Assembly: GCF_014836555.1 (NCBI RefSeq)
Contig: NZ_JACSQQ010000005.1
Coordinates: forward strand, 103,711-167,710
DNA length: 64,000 bases
Direction: 5' to 3'
From: Oerskovia rustica
GTDB taxonomy: Bacteria; Actinomycetota; Actinomycetes; Actinomycetales; Cellulomonadaceae
The notes beneath the pieces are model-generated. The model did no database searches, was not told the DNA's origin, and was given only the letters and a program-made list of their open reading frames with translations. The position numbers were made by a program, and so were the translations under genes. Of this stretch, positions 1 to 8,651 are shown piece after piece. Numbering within the stretch: position 1 is the first letter of the stretch; each line of letters starts with the position of its first letter.

Positions 1-27
1 CAGCCCCTCCTCGACCCGCGCGCCGGG

Positions 28-642
28 GTGACCACCACCGGGCAGGGGGCCGCGTCCGCGGTACCCGACGTCGTGGTGGTCGAGCTCGGCGCCGAGGCGT
101 CCGGCGCCGACGTCCAGGTGGCGCTCGACGCCGCGAACGCCGGGGTGCGCGCGGCGCGCGAGGCGCTGCTCGCCGGCGGGGTCGCGGCCGAGGACCTGCG
201 CACCGCGCAGACGTCCACCTGGACGCAGTCGTCCCAGCAGCCCGACGGCGCCGCGACGCTCTCCGTCACCGCTCGCCTGACGCTGCGGGTCACCGTGCGC
301 GACGTCCTGTCGTCGGGGGAGCTCGTGCGGGCCGCGCTCGGTGCTGCCGGCGCTGTCGCGAGGCTCGACTCGATGCGCTTCGCGGTGAGCGACCCCGCGC
401 CGCTCGCGGTCGCCGCACGCGAGGAGGCGTTCGCCGACGCGCGGGCGCGGGCCGAGCAGTACGCGGTGCTCGCGGGGCGCACGCTCGGACCCGTCGTCGA
501 GGTGAGCGAGCAGGGCGGCGGGGCCGCACCGATGCCCCGCATGATGTCCGCCAAGGCGGGCGCGTACGACGCGATGGCCGTCGACCCGGGGCGCGAGCAG
601 GTCGACGCGAGCGTGACCGTGCGCTGGGCGTGGGCGGACTGA
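28..642 (+). CDS. SIMPL-domain (DUF541) protein, possibly 5'-truncated by the window edge
   Basis: The protein begins with the strand typical of SIMPL/DUF541 proteins (TTTGQGAASAVPDVVVVELG) and keeps the family pattern throughout: alternating strands, then a helix of the type DARARAEQYAVLAGRTLG near residues 132-150, then a final strand with VDASVTVRWAW. SIMPL proteins are mostly periplasmic or secreted with no settled biochemical role. The GTG at 28 is used as start, but the same frame stays open to base 1 (QPLLDPRAG precedes it), so the real start may lie outside the window. No signal peptide is visible in the part present. Confidence 0.75.
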   Translation: MTTTGQGAASAVPDVVVVELGAEASGADVQVALDAANAGVRAAREALLAGGVAAEDLRTAQTSTWTQSSQQPDGAATLSVTARLTLRVTVRDVLSSGELVRAALGAAGAVARLDSMRFAVSDPAPLAVAAREEAFADARARAEQYAVLAGRTLGPVVEVSEQGGGAAPMPRMMSAKAGAYDAMAVDPGREQVDASVTVRWAWAD

Positions 643-692
643 TCGCCGCAGGATCGTGACATTTCTCAGGGACTGCGACCCCTGGGCGCCGC

Positions 693-698
693 TAGGTT
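693..698 (+). promoter_or_regulatory. -10 box (TAGGTT) for a probably leaderless GPP34 mRNA
   Basis: TAGGTT ends six bases before the ATG at 705, so transcription would start at or next to the initiation codon. No Shine-Dalgarno sequence precedes the ATG, which agrees with leaderless translation. A short inverted repeat, CAGGG(8)CCCTG, sits just upstream (668-685) and may end the preceding transcript. Confidence 0.45.
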
Positions 699-704
699 GG
701 ATGC

Positions 705-1400
705 ATGCTCATCATCGAGGACTACCTCCTGCTCGTGCTGGACGACGTCACGGGCCGCCCCGTCGGTGACGCCTCGTACCTCCAGCAGGTGGCGGCCGGT
801 GCGCTGCTCGTCGAGCTCGCGCTGAAGGGACGCGTCGACCTCGCGGGCGACACGTCGGGGTGGCGCTCGGGACGCGTCGTGGTCCGCGACCAGTCGCCGA
901 CCGGGAGCACGCTGCTCGACGACGCGCTGGCGACGGTCAAGTCGAAGGAGGGCTCCAAGCCCAAGAGCCTGGTCGAGGTGCTGTCGCGGTCCAAGCCCGC
1001 GGACTCCGCGCTCGACGGCCTCGTCGAGCGCGGCCTGCTGCGTCGCGAGGAGGGGCGCATCCTGGGCATCTTCCCGACGACGCGCTGGCCCGCCGCGGAC
1101 TCGCGCCACGAGGGCGAGGTGCGGCGCACCCTCACGCGCGTCCTGCGCGACGGCGTCGCCCCCGACGAGCGGACGGGCGCGCTCGTCGCGATGCTCGCGG
1201 CCACGAAGCAGGCCGGTCGGGTCATGGCCGCCGGTGCCGAGCTCTCGGCGACCGAGCGGCGCGAGATCGACCACCGCGCGAAGGAGCTCGCCGAGGGGAG
1301 CTGGGCGGCGGGGGCGACGCGACGCTACGTCGAGGAGATCACGGCGGCCACGACCGCGGCGCTCACCACGACGATGGTCATCGCGGGCGCGCAGTCCTGA
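705..1400 (+). CDS. GPP34 (Golgi phosphoprotein 3) family protein
   Basis: At 231 residues this is the usual size of bacterial GPP34-domain proteins. It opens with the family signature LIIEDYLLLVLDDVTGRP, followed by LQQVAAGALLVELALKGRV. In eukaryotes GOLPH3/Vps74 binds phosphatidylinositol-4-phosphate and Golgi glycosyltransferases; the actinobacterial relatives are common but their role is unknown. A membrane-peripheral role linked to glycosylation is only an inference from the family. It stands alone here, between the SIMPL gene and L25. The start is supported by a -10 box immediately upstream. Confidence 0.85.
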   Translation: MLIIEDYLLLVLDDVTGRPVGDASYLQQVAAGALLVELALKGRVDLAGDTSGWRSGRVVVRDQSPTGSTLLDDALATVKSKEGSKPKSLVEVLSRSKPADSALDGLVERGLLRREEGRILGIFPTTRWPAADSRHEGEVRRTLTRVLRDGVAPDERTGALVAMLAATKQAGRVMAAGAELSATERREIDHRAKELAEGSWAAGATRRYVEEITAATTAALTTTMVIAGAQS

Positions 1401-1469
1401 CCGTGCGCGTCCCGCCGACGAGCTGCGACACTCGCGGGTTTCCCTTGACGAGGCGCGCCCGGGTACAGT

Positions 1470-1690
1470 AGTTCGGTTGCCTCGGCGAGGGACGTCTGAC
1501 GGCCGGTGAGACACCGGAAGGTCAGCAGGATCCTGAAGGGTCCCCGTAATCGACTGGGCGGTCGTCCTCGTGCGCCCGTCATGTGTCCCGCGCCGACGCA
1601 GCCGCCCCGTCCTCCGGTGCCAACCAGCCGGCCGGACAGCCGATCGCTTCCCACTGGTGGTCGGCCCGCAACCGTTCTTCAGGAGTTCAC
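1470..1690 (+). promoter_or_regulatory. Long structured 5' leader of the L25 gene
   Basis: About 220 bases separate a promoter-like stretch (TTGACG at 1445, TACAGT at 1464, only 13 bp apart) from the L25 start. The leader contains a perfect hairpin, CCGGTG-AGA-CACCGG (1503-1517), and the palindrome CAGGATCCTG (1526-1535). It ends with a clear ribosome-binding site AGGAG at 1681-1685. No reading frame in it looks like a gene. Ribosomal-protein leaders often bind their own product, so autogenous control by L25 is possible but unproven. Confidence 0.4.
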
Positions 1691-2293
1691 GTGTCCGAGA
1701 TCAAGCTTGTCGCAGAGGCCCGCACCGAGTTCGGCAAGGGTGCCGCCCGTCGCATCCGTCGCGCTTCCCAGATCCCTGCCGTCCTGTACGGGCACGGCAC
1801 GGACCCCGTCCACATCGCGCTCCCCGGGCACGTGACGACGCTGGCCCTCAAGCAGTCCAACGCGCTCTTCTCGATCGAGCTCGACGGCAAGCCCGTCCTC
1901 GCGATCGCCAAGGACGTCCAGCGCGACCCGGTCAAGGACGTCGTCGAGCACATCGACCTCCTCATCGTGAAGAAGGGCGAGAAGGTCGAGGTCGAGGTCA
2001 ACGTGCACGTCGTCGGCGAGTCCGCTCCCGGCACGATCCACGTCGTCGAGTCGCAGACGCTCCTCCTCGAGGCCGAGGCCACGCACCTGCCGGAGGCCGT
2101 CGAGGTCTCGATCGAGGGCCTCGAGGCCGGGCACATCGTCCGCGCCGGCGAGATCACGCTGCCCAAGGGCTCCGTGTTCCACGGCGACGCCGAGCTCGCG
2201 GTCGTCGCGATCACCGAGCCGCGCAGCGAGGTCGCTGCCGAGGCAGAGGCCGAGGCCGCCGAGGCAGCCGACGAGGCTCCCGCCGAGGCCTGA
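1691..2293 (+). CDS. rplY: 50S ribosomal protein L25 / general stress protein Ctc
   Basis: This is the long form of L25 (200 aa). An N-terminal 5S rRNA-binding domain (residues 1-95, with RTEFGKGAARRIRRASQIPA and VLYGHG) is followed by the C-terminal TL5/CTC domain (about 95-185) and an acidic Ala/Glu-rich tail. It is a component of the large subunit and is often stress-induced. The GTG at 1691 is chosen because it lies six bases after AGGAG and gives the standard N terminus SEIKLVAEARTEFGKG; an in-frame upstream extension to 1583 is non-conserved. The peptidyl-tRNA hydrolase gene follows, the usual actinobacterial order. Confidence 0.95.
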   Translation: MSEIKLVAEARTEFGKGAARRIRRASQIPAVLYGHGTDPVHIALPGHVTTLALKQSNALFSIELDGKPVLAIAKDVQRDPVKDVVEHIDLLIVKKGEKVEVEVNVHVVGESAPGTIHVVESQTLLLEAEATHLPEAVEVSIEGLEAGHIVRAGEITLPKGSVFHGDAELAVVAITEPRSEVAAEAEAEAAEAADEAPAEA

Positions 2294-2298
2294 GCCTC

Positions 2299-2312
2299 AC
2301 CCTCCTGAGGGT
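2299..2312 (+). terminator. Short hairpin after rplY
   Basis: ACCCTC-CT-GAGGGT forms a perfect six-base stem directly after the L25 stop codon. No T-run follows, so termination here would be weak. It may only attenuate transcription into pth. Confidence 0.3.
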
Positions 2313-2437
2313 CGGTCCCCGCTCCGCCGGGTCCGGTCCGCAGGACCGCAGGACACGTACGTTCGAGGCGTCCGGTGGCGTACGGCGCCGGGCGCCGCGC
2401 ACGTTGCCCCTCAGAAGTCGATGAAGGACCAGGTGAC

Positions 2438-3037
2438 ATGACCGACCAGCCGTGGCTCGTCGTCGGGCTCGGGAATCCCGGACCCACCTACGCGGGCAAC
2501 CGTCACAACGTCGGCCACATGGTGCTCGACGTCCTGGCCGGGCGGGCCGGCGCGACCTTCAGCGCGCACAAGGCGCGCGCCGCCGTGGCCGAGGCGCGCC
2601 TCGGTGTGCTGCCGGGCGGAGCCCCGGGGCCCCGGGTGCTCCTGGCCAAGCCGTCGACGTACATGAACACGTCGGGTGGTCCTGTCGCGGGCCTCGCCCA
2701 GTACTTCGGGATCGACCCCGACCACGTGATCGTCGTCCACGACGAGGTGGACATCCCGTTCGGCGACATCAAGCTCAAGTCCGGTGGCGGCGAGGGGGGC
2801 CACAACGGCCTGCGCGACATCACCAAGGCGCTCGGGACCCGCGACTACGTCCGCGTCCGCGCGGGCGTCGGTCGCCCCCCGGGGCGCATGGACACCGCGG
2901 ACTACGTCCTGAAGAACTTCTCCGGTGCGGAGGCCAAGGAGCTGCCGTTCCTGCTCGACGACGCCGCGGACGCCGTCGAGATGGTCCTCACCGAGGGGCT
3001 GCTCGCGGCCCAGGGGAAGTTCCACACCAAGGCCTGA
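2438..3037 (+). CDS. pth: Peptidyl-tRNA hydrolase
   Basis: Pth recycles stalled peptidyl-tRNA by cleaving the ester bond between nascent peptide and tRNA. The 199-aa product has the full family pattern: [19 protein letters not shown] at the N terminus with the catalytic His, [11 protein letters not shown] in the middle, and [19 protein letters not shown] with the conserved Asp. The ATG at 2438 follows AAGGACCAGG, and the protein starts at the normal place for the family. It is likely cotranscribed with the L25 gene 144 bp upstream. Confidence 0.95.
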   Translation: MTDQPWLVVGLGNPGPTYAGNRHNVGHMVLDVLAGRAGATFSAHKARAAVAEARLGVLPGGAPGPRVLLAKPSTYMNTSGGPVAGLAQYFGIDPDHVIVVHDEVDIPFGDIKLKSGGGEGGHNGLRDITKALGTRDYVRVRAGVGRPPGRMDTADYVLKNFSGAEAKELPFLLDDAADAVEMVLTEGLLAAQGKFHTKA

Positions 3038-3043
3038 CCTCCG

Positions 3044-3082
3044 GGCCGCCGCACGCTGCCGGTCGACATCGGGCCGGCGGCC
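3044..3082 (+). terminator. Possible terminator after pth
   Basis: GGCCGCCG (3044-3051) pairs exactly with CGGCGGCC (3075-3082) around a 23-base loop. It lies seven bases after the pth stop. There is no T-tract, so this is a weak call. Confidence 0.3.
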
Positions 3083-3108
3083 GTGGTCCGCGAGCCCGGA
3101 CTTCACCC

Positions 3109-3158
3109 GGGTGATGTGTCCGGTTCATCCGTTGTGGCCGGGACGTGCGCCCTAGGCT
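3109..3158 (+). promoter_or_regulatory. Promoter with GGGTGA element, copy 1
   Basis: GGGTGATGTG at 3109-3118 lies 34 bases upstream of a -10 box TAGGCT (3153-3158) in front of the first glycosyltransferase gene. The element is the right half of a perfect palindrome, TCACCCGGGTGA. No -35 hexamer is evident, which suggests an activator-dependent promoter. The same arrangement is seen at four other promoters of this locus. Confidence 0.5.
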
Positions 3159-3213
3159 GGATCGATATCCAACCTGGGCGGGCGGCCGTCTCCTGCCCCA
3201 CGACGGAGGCACG

Positions 3214-4419
3214 ATGACCGAGGGTGTGGCGCTCGCGCACGACTACGCGACGCAGCGCGGGGGCGCCGAACGGGTGGCCCTGTGGTTGGCCGAGGCCTTC
3301 CCCGGCTCGCCGATGTACACGACCCTCTACGACCAGGCGGGCACGTTCCCCGAGTTCTCCCGGCTCGACCTGAGGACGTCCGCGCTCGACCGCGTCGGCG
3401 CGCTGCGCCGCCACCACCGGCTCGCGCTGCCCCTCCTCGCTCCCGCGGTCTCGGCGCAGCGGGTCGACGCCGACGTCCTGCTCGCGAGCTCGACGGGCTG
3501 GGCCCACGGATACCGTGGAGCACGCCGGACGGTCGTCTACTGCCACGCGCCGGCCCGGTGGCTCTACCAGCGGGACCGCTACCTCGGAGGCCGGGACGGA
3601 GCGAGCACCGGGGACCGGCTCCGCAGCGGCGTCGCGTCCGCGGCGCTCGCCGCGCTGAGCCCGGCCCTGCGCGGCTGGGACCGGCGGGCCGCAGGACGCG
3701 CCGACGTCTACCTCGCCAACTCGACCGTCACCCAGCGAGCGGTCCGCGAGGCCTACGGCATCGAGGCCGAGATCCTGCCCCCGCCCCCCGCGATGCTGCC
3801 CGCCGGGCCCGAGCGCGAGGTCCCCGGGATCGAGCCGGGGTTCCTGCTGTGCGTCGCGCGGCTCCTGCCGTACAAGAACGTCGACGTCCTGGTCGAGGCG
3901 GCCCGCCTCGCCGGACGCCACCTCGTGATCGTGGGGGACGGTCCGGACCGGGCACGCCTCGAAGGCCTCGCCGCGCGCGGGCGCCCCGTCTCCGGGAGGT
4001 GGGGCACGCCGTCGGGCACGGGCGGCGGGACCACGCTGCTCGGACGGGTCGACGACCCCGAGCTGCGCTGGCTCTACCGGAGCTGCTCGATGCTCGTCGC
4101 CGCCTCGTACGAGGACTACGGGCTGTCCCCGCTCGAGGCGGGTGCGTTCGGGCGGCCTTCCGTGGTCCTGCGGGACGGCGGGTACCTCGACACGGTCGTC
4201 GAAGGGGTGACCGGGGCGTTCTTCGACGCCCCCGAGCCCGAGCTCGTCGCGCGGGCAGTCCAGGACGCCTCGGTCGTCCCGTGGGAGGATGACGTCCTGA
4301 CCTCGCACGTCGAGACCTTCGCGCTCCCGCGCTTCGTCGCGCGGCTCCGCGAGGTCGTCGAAGAGCAACGAGGCCTCGTGCACGCCGGTGCCAGCACCTC
4401 AGGGGAGAGGGACTCATGA
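3214..4419 (+). CDS. GT4-family glycosyltransferase (WbaZ-like)
   Basis: This 401-aa GT-B enzyme starts with ALAHDYATQRGGAERVALWL, the pattern of WbaZ-type mannosyl/glycosyltransferases. It carries YCHAPARWLYQRD near residue 110, the nucleotide-sugar-binding strand VARLLPYKNVDVLVEA near 210-230, and the E-x7-E type motif EDYGLSPLEAGAFGRPSV near 300. It should act on the cytoplasmic face, adding a sugar to a lipid-linked intermediate; donor and acceptor are unknown. The ATG at 3214 is preceded by GGAGG. Its stop overlaps the next ATG (ATGA), so the two proteins are translationally coupled. Confidence 0.85.
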   Translation: MTEGVALAHDYATQRGGAERVALWLAEAFPGSPMYTTLYDQAGTFPEFSRLDLRTSALDRVGALRRHHRLALPLLAPAVSAQRVDADVLLASSTGWAHGYRGARRTVVYCHAPARWLYQRDRYLGGRDGASTGDRLRSGVASAALAALSPALRGWDRRAAGRADVYLANSTVTQRAVREAYGIEAEILPPPPAMLPAGPEREVPGIEPGFLLCVARLLPYKNVDVLVEAARLAGRHLVIVGDGPDRARLEGLAARGRPVSGRWGTPSGTGGGTTLLGRVDDPELRWLYRSCSMLVAASYEDYGLSPLEAGAFGRPSVVLRDGGYLDTVVEGVTGAFFDAPEPELVARAVQDASVVPWEDDVLTSHVETFALPRFVARLREVVEEQRGLVHAGASTSGERDS

Positions 4420-6323
4420 CAGTCCGGGAGTTCGTCCGCACGGTGTGGGCCGGCAAGTACTACGTGCTGGCGGCCGTCCTCGTGGTCGTGGGCGGGGCGT
4501 TCGTCTACCTCAACCAGCAGGAGACCGTCTACAAGGCGACCGCGACCGTGCGGCTCGTCGGCGTGCAGTCGGCGCAGGGCGGGGAGCAGGTCGTCGAGGT
4601 CACGGTCGACACCGACCTGAGCGACGTCACGTCCGACCCCGTCGTGCAGGCCGCGGCGACCACGCTCGGCTACACGGGCGACCCCGCGACGCTCGCCGCG
4701 CAGGTCTCGGCCGACTACCCCGGCGAGAGCCAGAGCCTGATCGCCATCAGTGCGAAGACCCTCGACCCGCAGGAGTCCCAGGACGTCGCCAACGCGTTCG
4801 CCGACGCCTACGTCGCCCAGCTCACGGTCCTCCGCGACGCGCAGATCGCGGCGCTCGACGCGAGGAGGCAGGCGCTCGCCGCGCAGCTCGCGGGCGTCAC
4901 GGCCCGGCTCTCGGTCGTCACGGACGACCCGCTCGCTCTCGCCGAGAAGGAGACCATCGTCACCGACTACACGTCGCTCACGGTCCAGGCGAACACGCTC
5001 CGGGCGATCACCGTCCCCGGTGAGGTCGAGACGCCCGCCACGAGCGCCGAGGCGCTGGGGCTGGGGCGGAGCACGGTGCTCGCCCTCGCGGCCCTGGCCG
5101 GGCTCGTCGCGGGCATCGGGCTGGCCTTCGCGCGTCGTGGCCTCGACGTCCGGGTGCGTGGTGCGGCCGACGCGGCCCGCCTCGCGCAGACCCCCGTGCT
5201 GGCTGAGCTCTACGGTGTCAAGTCGTCGGACCGTGACTACAGCCACTCGCACACGCTGCCCGTCTCGCGCAAGGTCGCCACCCCCTTCACCGAGTCGATC
5301 CGCGAGCTCAGGACCGCCGTCCAGGTCTCCCTCGCGGAGGCGGACCGCGTCGTCGTGGTCGTCACGGCCGCGGACCCGCACGCGCCCCGCACGTTCATCG
5401 CGGCCAACCTCGCGGCGTCGTTCGCGCTGAGCGGCCGACGGACCATCGCGGTCTCGGGCGACCTCCGCCGCCCTCAGCTCGACCGGGTCCTTCCGCCGCC
5501 CGAGGGCTGGTCGGGCGACCCGCACACGCTGCGCCCCACGACCATCCCCAACCTGGGCGTCTTCCCCGTCCCCGAGGAGGAGATGGACCCGGCGGACTTC
5601 CTCGCGACGACCCGCGCGGGAACGCTCATCGCCGACCTGAGCGACGACGCCGAGGTGGTCGTGATCGATGCCCCGCCCGTGCTCGCCGCCGCGGACGCGA
5701 CGATCCTCGGACGCTACGCGACGGGCGTGGTGCTCATCGCCTCCGCGGGAAAGACCGACCGGGCCGTCCTCGCCGAGGCCTCCGAACGACTCCGCATCAA
5801 CAACGTGCCCCTCGTCGGCATCGCGCTCGCGGGCGTCAAGAGCGACCGGCGCATGCTCTACGCCTCGACCTACGGCGACCCGGACCGTCAGGACGACGGA
5901 CAGGGCACCCGGTCGGCGGGAGGCGACGCGGTCGCACAGGCCCCCGCGCTCGCCGCCGAGCGCCCCGACGCGGGAACCCCGGGGGACGGCGGCGTCGAGC
6001 AGGTCGACGAGCCCCGGCGCGCAGCCCGGGAGCGGGCGGCGGCCGTCGTCACGGACGTCTCGTCCGACGCGCGGACAGGGTCCCGGTCGGCGACCCCCGA
6101 CGGCGCGGTCGCCGGGCAGGGCGCCGAGCCTGGGGCGACCCCAGCGTCCCGGCGGGATGCGGGCGCCCGACAGGGACCGCTGCTGTCACCGGAGTGGGGA
6201 AAGATCACGACCGTTCCCGGAGGGCAGGGCGAGGCGCGTCCCCGCACGGCCCCGGCCCGCAAGAACGACGAGTCGGAGCAGGGCGGTAGCAGCGCAGGGC
6301 GCAGGCTGCCGTTCCGTTGGTGA
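4416..6323 (+). CDS. Wzz/BY-kinase-like polysaccharide co-polymerase with degenerate Walker A
   Basis: An N-terminal membrane helix (about residues 16-32) and an extracytoplasmic Wzz-type region are followed by a second helix (about 218-238) and a cytoplasmic P-loop domain. The layout matches the Wzz plus BY-kinase proteins that set chain length in polysaccharide synthesis. Walker A' (VSGDLRRPQ, residues 346-354) and Walker B (VVVIDAPPVL, around D418) are recognisable, but the Walker A loop reads TAADPHAPRT (317-326) with the Lys replaced by Arg325 and both glycines lost. The tail (about 490-635) is low-complexity Ala/Arg/Gly and lacks the usual Tyr cluster. It is coupled to the glycosyltransferases on both sides (ATGA and GTGA overlaps). 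Confidence 0.8.
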   Translation: MTVREFVRTVWAGKYYVLAAVLVVVGGAFVYLNQQETVYKATATVRLVGVQSAQGGEQVVEVTVDTDLSDVTSDPVVQAAATTLGYTGDPATLAAQVSADYPGESQSLIAISAKTLDPQESQDVANAFADAYVAQLTVLRDAQIAALDARRQALAAQLAGVTARLSVVTDDPLALAEKETIVTDYTSLTVQANTLRAITVPGEVETPATSAEALGLGRSTVLALAALAGLVAGIGLAFARRGLDVRVRGAADAARLAQTPVLAELYGVKSSDRDYSHSHTLPVSRKVATPFTESIRELRTAVQVSLAEADRVVVVVTAADPHAPRTFIAANLAASFALSGRRTIAVSGDLRRPQLDRVLPPPEGWSGDPHTLRPTTIPNLGVFPVPEEEMDPADFLATTRAGTLIADLSDDAEVVVIDAPPVLAAADATILGRYATGVVLIASAGKTDRAVLAEASERLRINNVPLVGIALAGVKSDRRMLYASTYGDPDRQDDGQGTRSAGGDAVAQAPALAAERPDAGTPGDGGVEQVDEPRRAARERAAAVVTDVSSDARTGSRSATPDGAVAGQGAEPGATPASRRDAGARQGPLLSPEWGKITTVPGGQGEARPRTAPARKNDESEQGGSSAGRRLPFRW

Positions 6324-7522
6324 CGTCCGGGCGCCCGGGCGGATCGCAGCCCGGCCGACCGGTGCGCGTCCTGGTCCTCGACCACACGGGTGAGCTCGGA
6401 GGTGCCGAGCTGGCTCTGGTCCGGCTCCTCGAGGTGCTGGGCCCGGACGTCGACGTGCGCGTGCTGCTGTTCTCCGACGGCCCGCTGGTCTCTCGGCTGC
6501 GTGCGGCGGGGGCGGTCGTCGAGGTCCTGCCGCTCGACCCCGGGACGGCGTCCACGTCGCGGAGCGCGCTGGGGCGGGCGGGGCTCGCCCAGCTCGTCTC
6601 GCTGGCGCGGCTCGTCCCGTTCACGTGGCGGCTCTCGCGCCGGGTTCGCGCGCTGCGGCCGGACGTCGTGCACACGACGTCGCTCAAGGCCGACGTGCTC
6701 GGCGTGGTGCCCGCGAGGGTCGCGCGGGCCGCGCTCGTCTGGCACGTCCACGACCGCATCGCCGACGACTACCTCCCGGCGCCGGTCGCGAGGGCTTTCC
6801 GCTGGGCCTCGACGCGGTTCCCCGCGGAGGTCGTCGTGAACTCCCGCGCCACCGCGTCGACGCTCCCCGGCCCGTCGACCGTGGCGTATCCGGGGTTCGC
6901 GGCCGATCAGGTGCGCACGGACGGGCGCCCGTCGGCCGGTCGGTCGCCGGTCGTGGGCATGGTCGGCAGGATCAGCCCCACGAAGGGGCAGCTCGAGCTC
7001 GTGCGCGCGGCGCGCGGCGTGCTGGACGAGCACCCGGACGCGACCTTCCGGGTCGTGGGCGCGCCGAGCTTCGGTGCGCAGGAGTACGCGGAGCAGGTCC
7101 GCGCCGAGGCGCTGCGGCTCGGTGTGGCCGAGCGCGTCGTCTGGGCGGGGTTCGTCGTGGACCCGTCGGCAGAGCTCGACGGTTTCGACGTGTGCGTGCA
7201 CGCCTCTCCCGTCCCCGAGCCGTTCGGCCAGGTCGTGGTCGAGGCGATGGTCCGCGAGGTCCCGGTCGTCGCGACCCGGGCGGGGGGCGTCGTGGAGATC
7301 CTCGCGGGGACGCCGGGCGACCCGGCCCCGCTGGGCGAGCTCGTCGAGCCGGGGGACGTCGAGTCGTTGGCCCGGGGGATCTCGGCAGTGCTCGCCGACC
7401 CGGAGGCCGCGGCGGACAGGGCGCGCCGCGCCGCGGACGTCGCCCAGGACCGGTTCGCGGCGACGCGCACCGCGGAGGTCGTCAGCGAGGTGTGGCGGCG
7501 AGCCGCCAGGCCCGCTCGATGA
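6320..7522 (+). CDS. GT4-family glycosyltransferase
   Basis: The 400-aa GT-B enzyme has an N-terminal Rossmann strand RVLVLDHTGELGGAELALVRL, then VVHTTSLKADVLG and WHVHDRIADDYLP. Its C-terminal half has VGMVGRISPTKGQLELVRA and the donor-binding region PEPFGQVVVEAMVREVPVVA with E-x7-E spacing. It belongs to the GT4 retaining glycosyltransferases. The GTG at 6320 overlaps the previous stop (GTGA), which is why it is preferred over TTG 6317. The last 41 bases overlap the convergent gene on the other strand. Sugar specificity is not predictable. Confidence 0.85.
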   Translation: MTSGRPGGSQPGRPVRVLVLDHTGELGGAELALVRLLEVLGPDVDVRVLLFSDGPLVSRLRAAGAVVEVLPLDPGTASTSRSALGRAGLAQLVSLARLVPFTWRLSRRVRALRPDVVHTTSLKADVLGVVPARVARAALVWHVHDRIADDYLPAPVARAFRWASTRFPAEVVVNSRATASTLPGPSTVAYPGFAADQVRTDGRPSAGRSPVVGMVGRISPTKGQLELVRAARGVLDEHPDATFRVVGAPSFGAQEYAEQVRAEALRLGVAERVVWAGFVVDPSAELDGFDVCVHASPVPEPFGQVVVEAMVREVPVVATRAGGVVEILAGTPGDPAPLGELVEPGDVESLARGISAVLADPEAAADRARRAADVAQDRFAATRTAEVVSEVWRRAARPAR

Positions 7523-8651
7523 CGTCGCGCATCGCGCGGCCCTGGGTGTCCCACGTGGGGATGTCGTCGTCCTGGTGGGTGTCGGTCGCGGCCGGTGCGG
7601 TGAGCGCGTCGCGCACGGCCTGCGGATAGTCCGCGGGCCCGGCGACCGTGACCCGGGGGTCGTCGGCGTCGCGGAAGCCCGCGACCGGGGTCGCGACGAC
7701 CGGTCGCCCCACGGCCCGGTACTCGTAGAGCTTGAGCGGGTCGAGGCTGTCCGTGAAGTCGTCGACCAGGTGGGGGACGAGGAGCGCGGTCGCGTGCTGG
7801 AGGTAGGCGGGCACCTCGGTCCAGGGGCGCGCGCCGAGGAGCCGAACGCCCGCGGCGGTGAGGTCGTCGTACTCCTGGCTCGTCAGGTCGAGCACGGGCC
7901 CGACGACCACGACCGTCCCTGCCTCGGCCGTCGTCGTGGCGGTCCGGGCGACCAGGTCGAGGTCGAAGCGGTCGCGGTGGACGGTGCCCAGGTAGAGGGC
8001 CACGGGTCCGGCGGGCAGGTCCGCGGGGCGTTCCCTGGGCTGCCGGTAGCGGTCGACGTCGACGCCGTTGGTGAGGAGGGTGACGGCCCGTTCCGCGCCC
8101 TTGCTCGCGGCGAGGTGGGGCGAGCACACGGTCACCTCGTCGCACGCCTCGAGGAGGTGCGCCTCGTCCGCGAGGAGCCGACGACGGATCTCGGGCGGGC
8201 GGTCGGCCGCGACCCAGTCGTCGGTCACGTCGTACAGCGACGGCCAGTCGGTGTCCCGGACCAGGGTCGACGCGGCGGGGTCGTTGACCCACAGCACGGG
8301 GCGCGTGAGCCCGACCCGGCGCGCGGCGCGGCGCACGAGCGACGCGAGGCGGGCGTCGACCCGGGGATCGACGCGGCGCGGCAGGATCTTGGTGGGCTGG
8401 TAGAGCCACAGCTGGTCGGGGCCGACGCCCTCGACGGGCTCCGCTCGCCGGAGCCCGTGCCCGGCCCGGGGGCGGAAGCCGCGGCGGGCCTCGTGCAGCG
8501 GGTCGGCGGCGGGCTCGACGAACAGGACCACGAGCGACGGGTCGGCCCGCAGCAGCTCGGTCACGAGGTACTGGTTGCGTCGCCACACGAGGTCCCACGA
8601 CTCGAGCGAGACGACCACGAGCTCGTGCACCGCAGGGGGAAGGTCTCTCAC
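7482..8651 (-). CDS. Glycosyltransferase (GT-B fold, GT4-like)
   Basis: The 389-aa protein starts ELVVVSLESWDLVWRRNQYL, a pattern of TuaH/GumK-like transferases that begins with a WxxxWxRxQ-type segment. The second domain has ALYLGTVHRDRFDLDLVA and PLKLYEYRAVGRPVVATPV, where the Glu of the LYEY motif should contact the donor. It is the last of four genes transcribed leftward from about 13.29 kb. The GTG start at 8651 overlaps the stop of the upstream gene (GTGA). Its 3' end overlaps the convergent gene ending at 7522. Confidence 0.8.
   Translation of the reverse strand: MRDLPPAVHELVVVSLESWDLVWRRNQYLVTELLRADPSLVVLFVEPAADPLHEARRGFRPRAGHGLRRAEPVEGVGPDQLWLYQPTKILPRRVDPRVDARLASLVRRAARRVGLTRPVLWVNDPAASTLVRDTDWPSLYDVTDDWVAADRPPEIRRRLLADEAHLLEACDEVTVCSPHLAASKGAERAVTLLTNGVDVDRYRQPRERPADLPAGPVALYLGTVHRDRFDLDLVARTATTTAEAGTVVVVGPVLDLTSQEYDDLTAAGVRLLGARPWTEVPAYLQHATALLVPHLVDDFTDSLDPLKLYEYRAVGRPVVATPVAGFRDADDPRVTVAGPADYPQAVRDALTAPAATDTHQDDDIPTWDTQGRAMRDVIERAWRLAATPR

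Noticed and set aside
1445..1469. Consensus-type promoter TTGACG ... TACAGT for rplY
   Set aside because: The spacing is 13 bp, too short for a normal sigma-70 promoter; it is mentioned only as promoter-like.
666..1514. Minus-strand frame opposite the GPP34 gene
   Set aside because: No family resemblance and extreme Arg/Ala bias; GPP34 is clear on the plus strand.
7482..7522. 41-bp overlap of convergent genes as a sign of a wrong stop
   Set aside because: Both C termini are plausible for their families, and several convergent pairs in the window overlap similarly (23263-23291, 43553-43590).
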